Below are positions 30,026-41,813 of a stretch of DNA of 64,000 nt, piece after piece. Origin of the DNA: Cylindrotheca closterium. Lineage: Eukaryota > Bacillariophyta > Bacillariophyceae > Bacillariales > Bacillariaceae. Within the stretch, counting starts at the first letter, position 1. Every line of letters starts with the position of its first letter. Location: assembly GCA_933822405.4 (NCBI GenBank), contig CAKOGP040001113.1, positions 186,001-250,000 on the forward strand, written 5' to 3'. Below the pieces are notes generated by a model that searched no databases, was not told the origin of the DNA, and saw only the letters and a list, made by a program, of their open reading frames with translations. The position numbers were made by a program, and so were the translations under genes.

Positions 30026-30803
30026 TGCCACTAACTGTTTCCATGTACTGAACGTCAGTCGAGGGGGGTCGATATGGCATTGAAGTGGAGTCCGCCAACC
30101 GCTTGATCTCACTTACATAGTGGCCAAGAATTCTCCACCGGGCCTCATCTATAAAGTATTTTCTCGGAGCGACCTTTGAATGGTCTTATTGGCCCAAGGA
30201 TAGACCGTCTGATATAAAGTTCCAAGGGCCGCAGTAGTGTTCTCGCTGCTTCGGGATCATGCGAATATCTTTGAGCACTGTGGCAAAGGAGAGGAAGACA
30301 ATGCTCCAACTCCTCCTGAATCATCCAAAAAACGAAAGGCTGGAGTAGAATGAAGATCTATTGTACCTGTCTGTCATATATGTAGTGTGGACACGATATA
30401 ATGCTTAGAATAGTATGCGCTGTAGCTCCCCACCATTTCATTCGAATTCAACATTCCGAAGCACCCTAATCATAAAATGTAAGACGACCTATTTGACGAT
30501 CGCGTGCACAGTTTGCGTTTCGTCACGTTATTCTCTATATTTGTGATGCCTCTATGAATAGTAAAATACAGTATCTGACGAAGCCTTGCAAATCGAGAAG
30601 AAACAAGCATCATTTCACCTAATTCTAACCTGGACCACTTTTTTGAAGGGGATTTTATCATCAACAAAGCCATTCTTATTATTTTGTTCATTCTCCTAGA
30701 TGACATTCATGGATTGGCAAGAGCTGTGGTTAGCTTGCACTCTCTGAAAATTAATAGCTGACGAATAATGGACACATGCATGTAACTGTAACTAACAGAA
30801 AGG
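30026..30803. other. Intergenic region
   Basis: About 780 bp with only shadow frames. Nothing recognised. Confidence 0.4.
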
Positions 30804-33532
30804 TTAAAGTATAGTAGCGGACATCAACGAAACTGGACGAGGCAGCTGCTGTAGCGATTTGTTCTCTTCGGATCTGTCTAGTGTCATCATCGAATACATT
30901 CGATCAATTACCGCCGCGCCTCGAGTCACCCTTCCAAACGGGGCATTCTGAAGCAATCCATTGCCATTACTTTGGTTCACTCCACTAATATAAAGTTCGG
31001 GTCCCATTCCGGTCCACCCAAGGGCATAAGGCTCAGTTGTTGACAGCTGATCATGTGTTTCTTCGAAAACCAACGACGGCCACTCGACACTCCATCCATC
31101 AATAGACCCAGTGGGGAGTCCCAGAACCGCATTGTTTCCAACATGCGAGAACCAAAAAGCGGGGGTACGTTGTTGGGCTTGATAGGCGCCCAATTCCACT
31201 TGCGATAGGAATGTAAATGCTGAATGCGGCATATTCTGTCCATCCAATTCCACAGTCACGTACTCATATGCATGGTCATTGTCATCATGAAAATGTAGCT
31301 TTAGCTCTACTTCGTAAATGGAACCTTCTCCCAGCCTGCGGATTAGCGAACATATCAAAAAGAGACAATAGAGTGTGTTAGAACATCAATCACAATTGAA
31401 TGCCATTTTAAAGAAAGTCCAAACAAAACGCACCAAACAGCAATTCGTTTTCGTGAATCCTCTTGAATCAACAATTTCATTTCGTTCGACTTTTTTTCTA
31501 GCAGTTTTGTCTCGTAAGCCAAGCTGTTGCGTTGCTGGACCAAAGCCTGATATTCCTCTTGGAATCGTTCGTCTTCCGCCGCCCTTTGACTGTGTTCTTG
31601 CCTGCGATATTCTTGTAGCTGTTGGTATGCTTCATACAGCTCTTGCATATTCTGCTGCCATTCCAAATTTTGTTCCATCAACTCCTCGTTGCTTTCATCC
31701 AATATACGATTCAGTTCTTGCATTTCAAGCAGCAGTTCCAACGGCATGGGACCACCATTGGCTCGAATTGTCTCGTCTACTGCTTCATACGCAGCCTGTC
31801 TCACGGAAGCGTCCATGCCATCGTCTTGTTTGTTCATGGAAGCTGTCATTGCTTTGGAGCATTCGTTCATGATGAAATTCCAATCTTGTTCGTGCTGGTC
31901 CTTGAATCCCAACAATTCAGCTTCCTTGGCATTGGCATCATTTTTCCACCACTGTAGTTCCGATTCCAACTCCAGAATTTGTTGTTGCATTTGCAAAATA
32001 CTTTGGCGGGATTGTTCCGAATGTACAACTTTTTTCAACAAGGTTGGTTTTGGTGGCAACCACCAGTCAAAACCACTGTTGCGTTTGCCAGATGCTGGAT
32101 CAGTAGTAGTGGTGATGCAAAATTGATGAGGAATGGGTTGCATATCCGTGTCGATGAGAATATCGACCAGCGTTTGGTATTCGTCGTGTAACTGTTGGTA
32201 TTCCCACCGATGTACATCCCAAAAGGTCTTGGCTCCCAATCCCAAGGCATACAAAAATATGATTCCGAGACAAAACCAAAGAAAGAGTCCTAAACATACT
32301 TCGTCGCTTCCTTCCCAATCAATTATCTCTCGATTTCCGAGCCGCCACTGAATACGGGAGGTATCATGATGCTCATCTGCGTCTGATGGAACGTCATCAT
32401 CACCGTCGTCATCTCTATGATGATAGTAGTGGGTAGAAGGAGCATGTTGAGATTTGGGAGCTGTAGGATTGATGGGTGCAAAGGACGACGTCGAAGACGC
32501 CAAGAATGCCGAATTGTCGGGATTGCTGTCCACAGCAGTATGTTGAACTCCACTGATTGGTTCCGTATCTTCTTCTCCCTTCTCCTCATTAGTGTCATTA
32601 TCAATATCATCATTATCGCCGCCAGAAACAGCACTCACAAACTGATTGTAAATGCCAAACGGATGATTCGAATTTTGCTTTGGTTGCTGCACCGATGGCT
32701 GCAAAAAGGATCGTGATGGTGGTGGTGTGGTCAAAGATTCCCCTTGAGACCGAATCGGTCGAAATCGGTGCTGCGGAGTCGCACAAGCAGCCGCCAGAGT
32801 GGTGGACAAGGGATTGACCATGTAATTGCTCCGACTGTCCGGTGAGGCAAACCCTGGTTTGGAGGCTGCTGGTCCTCCCGCCGTTTCATTATTAGTAGTA
32901 GTAGTATTGGTATTGTTGACAATAGTATCCAATGTCAATTGAACATTGATGGAGGAAGGAAGCTGCTGATCGACTACAGTATCGTCGTCGTCACCTTCCA
33001 TATCCGTATCTTCGTTATTGGTGATCGTATCGTTATCACCACCACCACCAGCACCACCTCTTGTCAGATCTTCTTCGTCTGTGGCGTCGTCATTATTTCG
33101 AAATTGATTCAAATTATTTCCCTTGGCCGCAAGGGACGACTGCTGAAGACGGTTGCTTGGAAATGGCACTGGTCGTACCGGAAGTGGCTTGCTGACATTT
33201 GTGACGGTGGGTGTGGATTGAAATTGAGGCAACTTTGGTTGGGCTGGTTTATTAGATAAGGATGATGCAGCTGCTGCTGATGCTGATGATGACGATGCGA
33301 CTCGTTTTCTGATCATGCGGGGCTTTTTTCTGGGTGGTGATTTTGATGGAGACAGCAATTCATCATCAAGGTTCTTCTTGGCAGCAGCAGCAGCTGCAGC
33401 AGCACTACTACGAGTGGAAGGTGGGGCTTTGGTTTCCAATCGTTTCTGTTCCTGTCTCTCGTGCTCTTCTTGTCGTTCCCGTCGCCGTTTGGCAAGTTTC
33501 ATCCGTTGTAAGGGTGTTGCGTTCTTTGTCAT
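30804..33532 (-). CDS. Membrane-anchored coiled-coil protein with C-terminal cyclophilin-like domain (876 aa), one intron
   Basis: Exon 1 33532-31434 and exon 2 31335-30804. The 98-bp intron begins GTGCGT and ends CGCAG, phase 2. Parts in order: a basic N-terminus (MKLAKRRRERQEEHERQEQK), a long low-complexity Ala/Ser/Asn/Asp region to about 400, one membrane segment (VCLGLFLWFCLGIIFLYALG, about 412-435), a Gln/Glu-rich coiled coil (about 490-690), and a domain of about 175 residues starting LGEGSIYEVELKLHF. The last part aligns with the neighbour's C-terminal domain and with cyclophilins (YVTVELDGQNMPHSAFTF; later FGRVTRGAAVIDRM). The usual catalytic Arg and the FxxQ motif are not visible, so prolyl-isomerase activity is doubtful. 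The intron falls just before this domain. Confidence 0.72.
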
Positions 33533-34314
33533 GGTACCATAATTAAGTGTAGATACTGTTGTTATTAGTATTGTTATTAGTATTCAAATGCAATATTGAT
33601 ACGGTACGAGCAATGATATGCGAAAAGTTGATGATGATTGTTGCTTTTTGGATCTGATCGTACGAGGGGCAGACGTAGTTCTTCTTTGGATTTTGTTTGA
33701 CATTGATGATTGAAGTGCAGATGCCGTGACTATCACTATATACTAAAGCAGAATCGATTATCGATCGGAGCATTTTCTATTCCTAAGTTTTTGATACCAC
33801 CAACCTGACTTCCAAAGAACCACCCAATCCAATCAGGGCCTACAGTATTGTCTGGTGAATGTACCACCAGTAGGATCATCATGTAGCTGGCTGCCAGCCA
33901 CTATCCAGCACCACTGCCTCTTTCTCAGCAAGATTACCCTTGCACGTCAACCTGTAATGCAGTTATATAAAATTGTGTTAGCCTGGTTCCAGAAATGTGT
34001 CTTGTACAGCCTTAGATATGGCAGCATCCATTATATTCAGTGAGTTTATGATGCCGATTTAGTGATCGTGAGAAGGCAATAGGTTTTCGAGTTTGTTCAA
34101 CCATGACATTCCACGTGTAACTAAATAAGTCATTCCCACCAAAATGACCCGCCAGCCGTTGAGTTGAAAACAATATGTTTTATATTAGTATCGTCATATT
34201 ACACGCTGCACTCATTCTTCATCTTTTGTGCGGATAGCATATCTACACTGCGTTGACGACCTCTCGTTCCATAGCCAACAACAGTTTTTAATAAAGCTCC
34301 TACACTACAAGAAG
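33533..34314. other. Shared divergent promoter region of the cyclophilin-like pair
   Basis: 780 bp between two outward-facing paralogs. Holds a short TTATTAGTAT direct repeat at about 33564-33584 and otherwise no gene or RNA that I can recognise. Confidence 0.45.
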
Positions 34315-35667
34315 ATGCCACGAAAATCACTCGCCAAGCGACGTCGCGAACCAAAAGTCGACGACGAGGAGGACGAAAATCCAAAGGACGGCAAAACTCA
34401 AAAAGTGCAAACGACGCCCACCCAAGCCACAGGCGAGGCAATAAGCAATCCACCGCCCATTCAATTGCACTCGAATCCAAAGGTATCCTCCTCGGCTGTC
34501 AAGGGAATCCCACCGCCACCGATTGAAGAAGAAGAAGGAGGAAATAATAACGGAAGTGATGACATGATTCCTCCTGCCATGACAGTCAATCTGAAAACCA
34601 GCAGCTCCAAAAAGGCCACCGCGTCAAAGAGCAAGGCAGAATCTTCCGCCAAGAAGGAATCCTCTAGTAGTCTAGTTGAAGAAGTCGAAGAAGAAGAAGA
34701 GGCTCTAGAAGAAATGGAAGATGCTTCCTCTCATGGTGGTGGTGGTGGTGCAACCTTCAATTTGTTGTTGGTCTTGCTATTGCTTGGTCTCGGTTGTTCG
34801 GCTGGATTTGTACATCAACGGATCGTCCAAGACTTACAATTGCAACTCAAGGGATACCAACAGGATTTGCGACACTCGGAATCTTCCATTGCAACGCTAG
34901 CAGAGGAACGCAACGGGGCAGTGGAACAAGCTGACAAGATTCGCAGCGAATTGATTGATTTGGCCCATGAGATTCGATACTTTGCGCGTCAACAACTGAA
35001 GGCAAAGTAAGTATCATGTTGTCATATGATGATCTTAATCTATGATTTCAATCTAGAATGTATTCTCACACTTGTATTCACACACTTGGTTGTCTCGTCG
35101 TTCTCGTTCTTTGTTTCTCATAGATTCGGACCAGGACCCATCTATCCAGTCGAACTCGAATTGGAATTCCCGGGAGCCGACGGCGAGATTAATCTCCAGT
35201 ACATGACGATCGAATTGGATGGTGATAATATGCCCCACGCCGTCTTGACCTTTATGAGCCAAGTGGATTCTGGTCTGTATCAAAAACGAGGATTTGGATT
35301 TCATCACGCGGGAGATCACATTATCTTTGGGTCTCCCATGGGAGTAGACGGCAATGGTTACGAGTTTGGCCGAGTCTGGGAGGATTCTGGTTTCTCTCGG
35401 TTGTTGTTCCACGAACATTCCGAGATGGTCCCGCACGTTCCTTATACCATTGGCTTTAACGGTAGGGGACCCAACCTTTACTTCAACATGGTGGATAATA
35501 CGGAACCGCACAGGGATTCACGTGACCCATGCTTTGGTACCATCTCGAGGGGGAGAAATGTTGTAGACTATATGCATACCATGGCGGGGGCATTGAATCC
35601 GGGGGACTGGAAGGAACTGGAGAATGCTGTCATTATTCGATCGGCAACCATCCTGCGTTCAGCGTAA
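34315..35667 (+). CDS. Membrane-anchored cyclophilin-like protein (411 aa), one intron
   Basis: Exon 1 34315-35006, exon 2 35124-35667. The 117-bp intron is GTAAGT...ATAG, phase 2. The order of parts copies its divergent neighbour in shorter form: basic start (MPRKSLAKRRREPKVDDEED), Pro/Ser/Glu-rich linker, one membrane segment (FNLLLVLLLLGLGCSAGFV, 148-166), a short coiled coil, then the C-terminal domain FGPGPIYPVELELEFPGADG to the end. Cyclophilin-like traits are MTIELDGDNMPHAVLTFMSQ, GFHHAGDHIIFGSP and CFGTISRGRNVVDYMHTMAG. Active-site Arg and Gln are not conserved. The position of the intron relative to the domain, and its phase, are the same as in the paralog, which supports both gene models. 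Confidence 0.76.
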
Positions 35668-36315
35668 CCGCAGCGTAAACACCGGGGAAGATATATGAAG
35701 TCGGTATGGGATTGTATGGTTCGGAGCAAAAGTCGATACAGTTGGAAAGTGGATCTGAAAGGAGTGTGCTGTACTGCATTGGATCCCGTTCATTGGCTTG
35801 TTGTCACATACACCTGCAGTATCAGAAGAAGGGCAGCGACGATGGACGGATGGACTTATTCACGAATGCGATAGCCAATACAGTCAGTAAACAAACGTTT
35901 TTACTAGAAAGTTCAACGTCTTTTCCTCCCTGCAAACTGTGAGAAAGTTCAACGTCTCTTCCTCCCTGCAAACTGTGAACTTACCAAACTCATCGGAGCC
36001 TATCTTTACCTTGGATTCTGTGGCTGTATTTGCTTGATTGTACTGTGCTATTTCCTATGGATTCATAGTCAATCAAGATTGGATACGGATCCTTCATTGG
36101 CTGCAGTGCTCTTGTAGACCTTGTTCTTCCGCAAGGGTCTACAACCGACGAGGACGAGACGCAACTCTACGGCAATTAAATTAGCTCGTCAGCATTCCCT
36201 TTTTCTCCCTTCTCCAACGGTAAAAAAGGATGTAGATGATGATGATAATATTACAATGCGACGATTTATATTCATATTTCAGCAAGCAACAACAAATATT
36301 ATATTATTCTTGTAG
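35668..36315. other. Intergenic region with a two-copy 35-bp repeat
   Basis: About 650 bp. A direct duplication of 35 bp lies at about 35907-35976 (two copies of GAAAGTTCAACGTCT...CCTGCAAACTGT with one mismatch). The rest holds the 5' flank of the first M6-like gene. Confidence 0.55.
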
Positions 36316-38601
36316 ATGAGGATTTCAGCGGCCCGCTCAGTATTTTTAGTTTCTGCTCTCACTATCCTTGGATGCAATGCTGCTGATACGGCAACAGAAA
36401 CACTACGAGTCCTTGTTTGTTTGGTGCAATGGGCAGATCACTTCGATCGACCACTGATACCAAAGGAAGAGATTGAACAGCTTTGGAATGGACCTTCTTA
36501 TTCGGATATTGTGCCTGGTGAATCTATTACGGACTATATTGAATCGAACACATATGGGAAATACAAAATAGAAGCAAACGTTGTTGACTGGTATCTGATG
36601 GAGGAAACGGAAGCTGAAGCTTCGTTTGGGAACATGGGGAATTCTGTCAGTGAGAGTGGACCACACATCGAAGAAATCCTCTCTCCGGTAGTGGTGCAGT
36701 CTATCTTTAATGATGGTGTCTCTTTGCGGGACTATGATAGGAATGCTGATGGAAAGCTTCTCGGAATTGTAAGTTTGCCGTTGAATTCAATAGGAACGAT
36801 TTCAAATTGGACAAATCATCTCATCTGTCTGCTTATATTATGCCTTATCATCCAACCTTTCAGGTATTTGTTCATTCTGGGTATGCAGCAGAAAATGGAG
36901 GTACCGATTGCGAGACGGGAGCGGATTACCTGGATCGAATACAATCCAAAAGCTGGGGTGCTCAAGAACGCATTGGCAACTCTGCCTACATTATCAATAC
37001 CATGGTGACTTTACCAGCCTATCGGGGCACTTGTGGACTACAGATTGATAGAGTTGGAGTCCATATCCGTAAGTTACTGATCCTTGTCGACATTCACTTG
37101 TTTATCATCTAATGGACGGCTTGGGTGCGTAACCACATAGATGAATGGCTTCATGCTGAATTTGGACTAGAGGACTTGTACGACACTGGAGGGAGATATC
37201 AAGGAAGTAGGGGTGCAACAGGTGCGTAAATAATGAAGGAACTGATTGAGAGTACAAACTGATTGAGAGTATAGGAATTCGGTCATGAGCTCACTGTGGT
37301 CTCTCTGTCACATATTTGCCAATAGGTGGAATTGGTGGTTATGGTATCATGTAAGCAAAGCAATGCTCCTACTTGTGCTGAAATGACACCACCTGGTTTC
37401 TGACACTTAGCATGCTCCCTTTTTCGCTTCCTCAAAACAGGTCCTATGCTGGCGGACAAGGGTATCGCACAGAGTATCCTGGAATTCTCACTCCCTTTTC
37501 CAAAATGCAAATCGGTGCCTTAGACCCAATCGAAATCAAATATGACGGAACTTACACTGCTCGTGCTTCGGCATCGTTCCCCGACGTGTTTATAATCTCT
37601 TCTCCGTACCAGGATGGAGAGTACCTGCTGATTGAGAATCGGCAAGCGGTTCTTTCGGATGAGCTTCTATGGGAACCAGGCGGCATTGTAATTTATCACG
37701 TCGATGAAAATATGCAAGGATACGGTAACCGTTACCGAGGAGGCCCATTCCTGGAAGGGTGGCCAGGAAATGGTGATCATTATAAGGTCGCCGTCCTTCA
37801 AGCAGATACCAAGGTACGTACAAGCTGTATTATTGAAATGGTTTCCTCCAATTGGAGCTGAGATTCACCGCGTCACTCATTGTTCTGTTGTAGTACGAAT
37901 TGGAAATGGCGTTGAATTTAGGTCACAATGCTGACTTTTGGAAGGGTGGAGACTCACTGGGCCCTGGAAATGGAGAGCTGGTGGCCACGGACGAAGGGAC
38001 ATACCCAAATACCGACTCCTATGTTGGTGGCAATATCCGTGTGACGGGACTTATCCTTGACAATTTCGAAGAAACGGAACCAGACGTCTGGAGCTTTCGA
38101 GTACAAAATTTGGCAGATCCACCTATTACCGATACACCGACGAGGGTACCTTCACAAACAACAAATGCCCCGACAGGCCCTCAGCCTTCCACAGTGCCGT
38201 CTCTATCTCCGACAAGAATATCCAATGCTCCCGACATGTCCGTTAGCGATTCGCCGACGAGGGTGTCTGCTCAAGCAACAAATGCTCCGACAAGCTCTTG
38301 GCCTTCCACCGAACCGTCTCTATCGCTGACAAGAATATCAAATGCTCCCAGCATATTGCCAAAAACGACACCGAACAATACGGGAACACCCAGTGAATCA
38401 CCCTCAGCCTCTTCATCCTTCAAGAGTATTTTATCATTCATGCCAAGTGAATCGCCTTCCACCATGCCAACGATTGCTTCATTTTCAGATTTGAATCCTA
38501 CCGTGGAGATTCCCAATGATGACTCATCGTCTCAGTCAATTTCCAAGGGTGTCGTTTACATAACCACATGTGTATGCTCATTTGGCTACTGGCTGTACTA
38601 G
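36316..38601 (+). CDS. Secreted M6-like metalloprotease, copy 1 (six exons, 614 aa)
   Basis: Exons 36316-36768, 36864-37068, 37141-37221, 37326-37350, 37441-37813 and 37894-38601; introns 72-104 bp, all GT-AG. A signal peptide (VFLVSALTILGCNA) precedes a domain seen in all four paralogs: LRVLVCLVQWADH, the EQLWNGPS motif, SNTYGKYKIEANVVDWY, VFVHSGYAAENGGTDCETGA, then the zinc motif HEWLHAEFGLEDLYD with HExxH at 220-224. The His codon is split by intron 2. The second half (GEYLLIENRQ, GGIVIYHVDEN, GNGDHYKVAVLQAD) resembles immune-inhibitor-A-type M6 peptidases. The C-terminal 150 residues are a Pro/Ser/Thr-rich tail with repeats of NAPT and PTRIS, ending in a hydrophobic stretch. Probably secreted or wall-bound. 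Exon 4 has only 25 nt. Confidence 0.82.
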
Positions 38602-38635
38602 GCGGATGCTACGAATTGAGATGCTCATATGCTAT

Positions 38636-40507
38636 TTATGTGTTAGTAAGTAATGTTATACCCATCTGTGCAGAAAGCAAGCATAAAAGCAGAGTGAATG
38701 GTGCTGGAATGGCAATTGCAGCCGAGTCAGGTACTTCAGTGGGAGTCTCCATGGGAGTTGTTGCGGGTGCATTTGGAGCGCCGGTTGGCAAATCCACGGG
38801 AGGCTCACTCAGAGGTGTGGGCAACGCAGTCGGATTAGGTTCGTCAGTGGGAGTTTCTCCGGGAGTTGTCGTGGCTACATCACCTCCGCCACCTGCATTC
38901 GGAGGGCCAGTTGGTGAATTCACTGGAGGGCCGCTCGGAGGCGTGGGCAATCCAGTCACTCGGAAACTCCAGACTCCATCGCCATCGTCCTTGAAGCTAT
39001 CCAAGACCAATCCAGTGACGCGAATGTTTCCATCAACGTACGAATCAGTGTTGGGATAGGTTCCAGCAGCTGTCGCTACTAATTCTCCGTTCCCAGGCCC
39101 CAAGATATCACCGGTTTTCCAAAAATCGGCACTGTGCCCTAGATTTTCTGCCTTTTCCAATTCGTACTTAAAGTCTGCCTGGAGAACCGCCACCTTGTAA
39201 TGGGCCCCATTTCCCGGCCATCCTTCCAAAAAGGGTCCTCCTCTTACAAAGTTCCCATAACCCTCTGTATTCTCGTCCACGTGATAAATGACAATGCCTC
39301 CGGGAGACCATAGATTCTTGTCGGAGAGAAGCGGCTGTCGATTTTCAATTAAAATATATTCACCTTCTTCGTATGGAATGGAAATCTTGTAAACATCGGG
39401 GAAGAGTTCGGCTGGCCTGGCACTGTAGGTTCCATCCACTTCGATGTCGATGGGATCCAGGTACCCTGTCTGGATTTTACTATGTGGCGACATAATACCG
39501 GGATACGCTTCGATGGAACTGATCCTTTGGCCACCAGCATATGACCTGTATTTGCCGAACAGAGCATAATACCGGTAGAGTCGAATGATGAGCAAGAACC
39601 GGTAGAAATTGCACTATCCTAAAGTGAACTAAAATCAGTTACTCACATGAGACCAAACCCTCCAATGCCACCGGTAGCGGATCGACTTCCCATGTAACGA
39701 CCTCCAGTATCGTACAAATCCTCCAATAAGTATTTTGCGTGCATCCACTCATCTGTGTTCACGCACCAAGGCGTCAATGAGATGATAAACAATGCGAATG
39801 TTGACAAGGATCAACAGCAAGAACTTACGGATATGGACTCCAACGCCAGCAATCTGCGAATTGCACCATCCCCTGTAGGCCGACACAGTAATAAAGGTAC
39901 TGAGTGTGTAACGACGGGGTCCAGTAATGCTTTCCGACACACCCCAGGATTTGGATTGGATCCGATTATTGTGACCAGCTTGGGTTTCACAATCCACTTG
40001 ATAGGTCTCAGCTGCGTAACCAGAATGCATGAAGACAACTCCCTTCAGCATACTGCTATTCGCATCGACAAACGGACTCAAATCCAATCCTTGATCCACG
40101 ACCGCCTGTAGAACCGGTACGAGAGAATCTTCAATGTGGTTGCCATTGGCAGAATTTCCCATGTTACCATTCGATGCCTGGGCTTCCGTAGCACTTGCCC
40201 TTGTCCAATCCAAAACAGTAGCCTTCAGCTGGTACTTTCCGTAAGAGTTGGAAGCAATGTATTCGGCAACAGATTCTCCTGGAATCAGGTTGGAATTCCC
40301 TGGTCCATTCCAAAACTGATCGATATCACTTCGAGGAATGAGGGGACGACTTGTATGGTCGGCCCATTGTACCAAGACGACCAATACGTTGATGGTTTCC
40401 ACAGCATCCGCCTTCGGCAAGATGTTGGAGGAAAACACCAGTGCAATCCAAATCAAACTTCTTGGAATGCTAAACAACGCGGTGGTAGGCTTTCGTTTCA
40501 GATTCAT
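38636..40507 (-). CDS. Secreted M6-like metalloprotease, copy 2 (three exons, 564 aa)
   Basis: Exons 40507-39829, 39752-39647 and 39545-38636; introns of 76 and 101 bp. It has a signal peptide near residues 12-34 (LIWIALVFSSNILPKADA), then the common domain with VVLVQWADHTSRPLIPRSDI and the zinc motif HEWMHAKYLLEDLYD (HExxH 227-231). Both introns match positions of copy 1 introns 2 and 4; the other three are absent. The tail is Pro/Gly/Thr-rich (PPSGPPVNSPTGPP) and ends in a hydrophobic stretch (FTLLLCLLSAQMGITLL) that could be a GPI-anchor signal. It converges on copy 1 with only 34 bp between the stop codons. Confidence 0.82.
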
Positions 40508-41162
40508 CCTTTTTTCAAAATGTGAAAGACATTTATCTTGATCTCTTGATCTGGAGAATGGTTCTCCATAATGACGAATTAGAGCAATACATGTGTGAAG
40601 TCATTGATGTGATACATGGAAACATCAATCCGAATCCGGTGTGAATCAATCTATCCGAGTGTGAATCAGATATTCAATATGTATATGCAGTAATATATTA
40701 TAGTGATATATTATACGGGACGGGACTGAATTGATTCGAGGAGGAAAGGTACAGAACGATGTCTTTTGGCTTCAAGATTCCAAACTGTAGGTACCAGTAC
40801 CCTGGTACGAGCACGATGTACATGTACTTTAGATATATATTATTGATACATTTTAAAATGATAAAATATTATAGAGTTCCTTTCGCGATTGAAAGAATAC
40901 AGAGATTTGGTATTAATAGTATGTATGCTCTAACCCGAGCTGCATGGTCGATGGCCGAATGCATTGTTAGCGCTCGCTCAGTATCATAATGGGTCGGTCT
41001 CAGAAAGTCATGCGGCTGTTTTTCTTGCCATTTGATGAATCGAACAAACGATTGCCCAACAGCAGTCCTAAAGAGTACTCGGTTGTATCGCTCTTCGCGC
41101 CAACGTTGGAACCCGGAAAAATTGAAAATCCAGTAGTGTAGTGAGTCTCAAAAAGTCGCTCA
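40508..41162. other. Intergenic region
   Basis: About 650 bp, AT-rich, holding the copy 2 promoter. A diverged duplicate of the end of the next gene lies at about 40990-41075 (compare 41138-41230, shared TCTCAxAAAGTC and CGGCTGTT). A near-palindromic GTACC cluster is at 40789-40809. Confidence 0.45.
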
Positions 41163-41813
41163 TCACGCGGCTGTTGCCGTTTGACTGATGGAACATACAT
41201 TCGCCCATAAGCCCTGTAAGCAACGCAGTTTTACCCTAAAGCCTTGCTCCACAAAAGTCATCATCACTGACATGACAAGGCTCAGGTACTGCTTCGACTG
41301 CTCTTCATTCCCCAACCTCAGGTCAATCATTGCAATATTGTTGAAAATAGCGCAACGAAACATCATATTCTCAGATATTGTCTGAGATTGATAAGCAAGC
41401 TCGTAAAGGCGCTTCGCCTTGTTTAGTTCCCGGGGCGACGATGCGGCGCCTTGTGATGCTTCCGCTGACAGATGGTGTGCAAGTGCTGAATTGAAGATAA
41501 GAATAGGAGTAGTGATTCTTGGATCGCCTACCATTGTCGAAGGGATCAGAATTCCTTGGTGGTAGATAACGACAGAAGATGATAATTCGGCTTCGTCTTC
41601 ATCGAAATCTTGGTAAAGGAGCATGCACTTATCCAGGCTGCTATCAACGGCTCCTGGTGGACGTTGAGGTTGAAGGTCGTGGAGTTGCACTTCTTGGGAA
41701 GCACGGAGGTGTGTCAAAGCTGACAATGACGACACGGCGGCATTTGGGTAGTCTTTTTCCTGTAGGTATGTCAGGGTTGTGTTATTGTGATCGACGAATG
41801 TGGCTATATTCAT
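41163..41813 (-). CDS. TPR-like helical protein
   Basis: A 216-residue protein from the ATG at 41813; the frame stays open to 42008 but the upstream part does not resemble the body. The body is made of helical pairs typical of tetratricopeptide-type solenoids: YLQEKDYPNAAVSSLSALTH, IFNSALAHHLSAEAS, LNKAKRLYELAYQSQTISEN, and AIFNNIAMIDLRLGNEEQSK. I recall related unannotated proteins in diatoms with the same IFNxALxHHLxA and LYELAYQ blocks. The C-terminal 25 residues look unlike the rest, and a possible splice donor GGGTAAAA follows EQGF, so the 3' end of the model is uncertain. Function unknown. Confidence 0.6.
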   Translation of the reverse strand: MNIATFVDHNNTTLTYLQEKDYPNAAVSSLSALTHLRASQEVQLHDLQPQRPPGAVDSSLDKCMLLYQDFDEDEAELSSSVVIYHQGILIPSTMVGDPRITTPILIFNSALAHHLSAEASQGAASSPRELNKAKRLYELAYQSQTISENMMFRCAIFNNIAMIDLRLGNEEQSKQYLSLVMSVMMTFVEQGFRVKLRCLQGLWANVCSISQTATAA

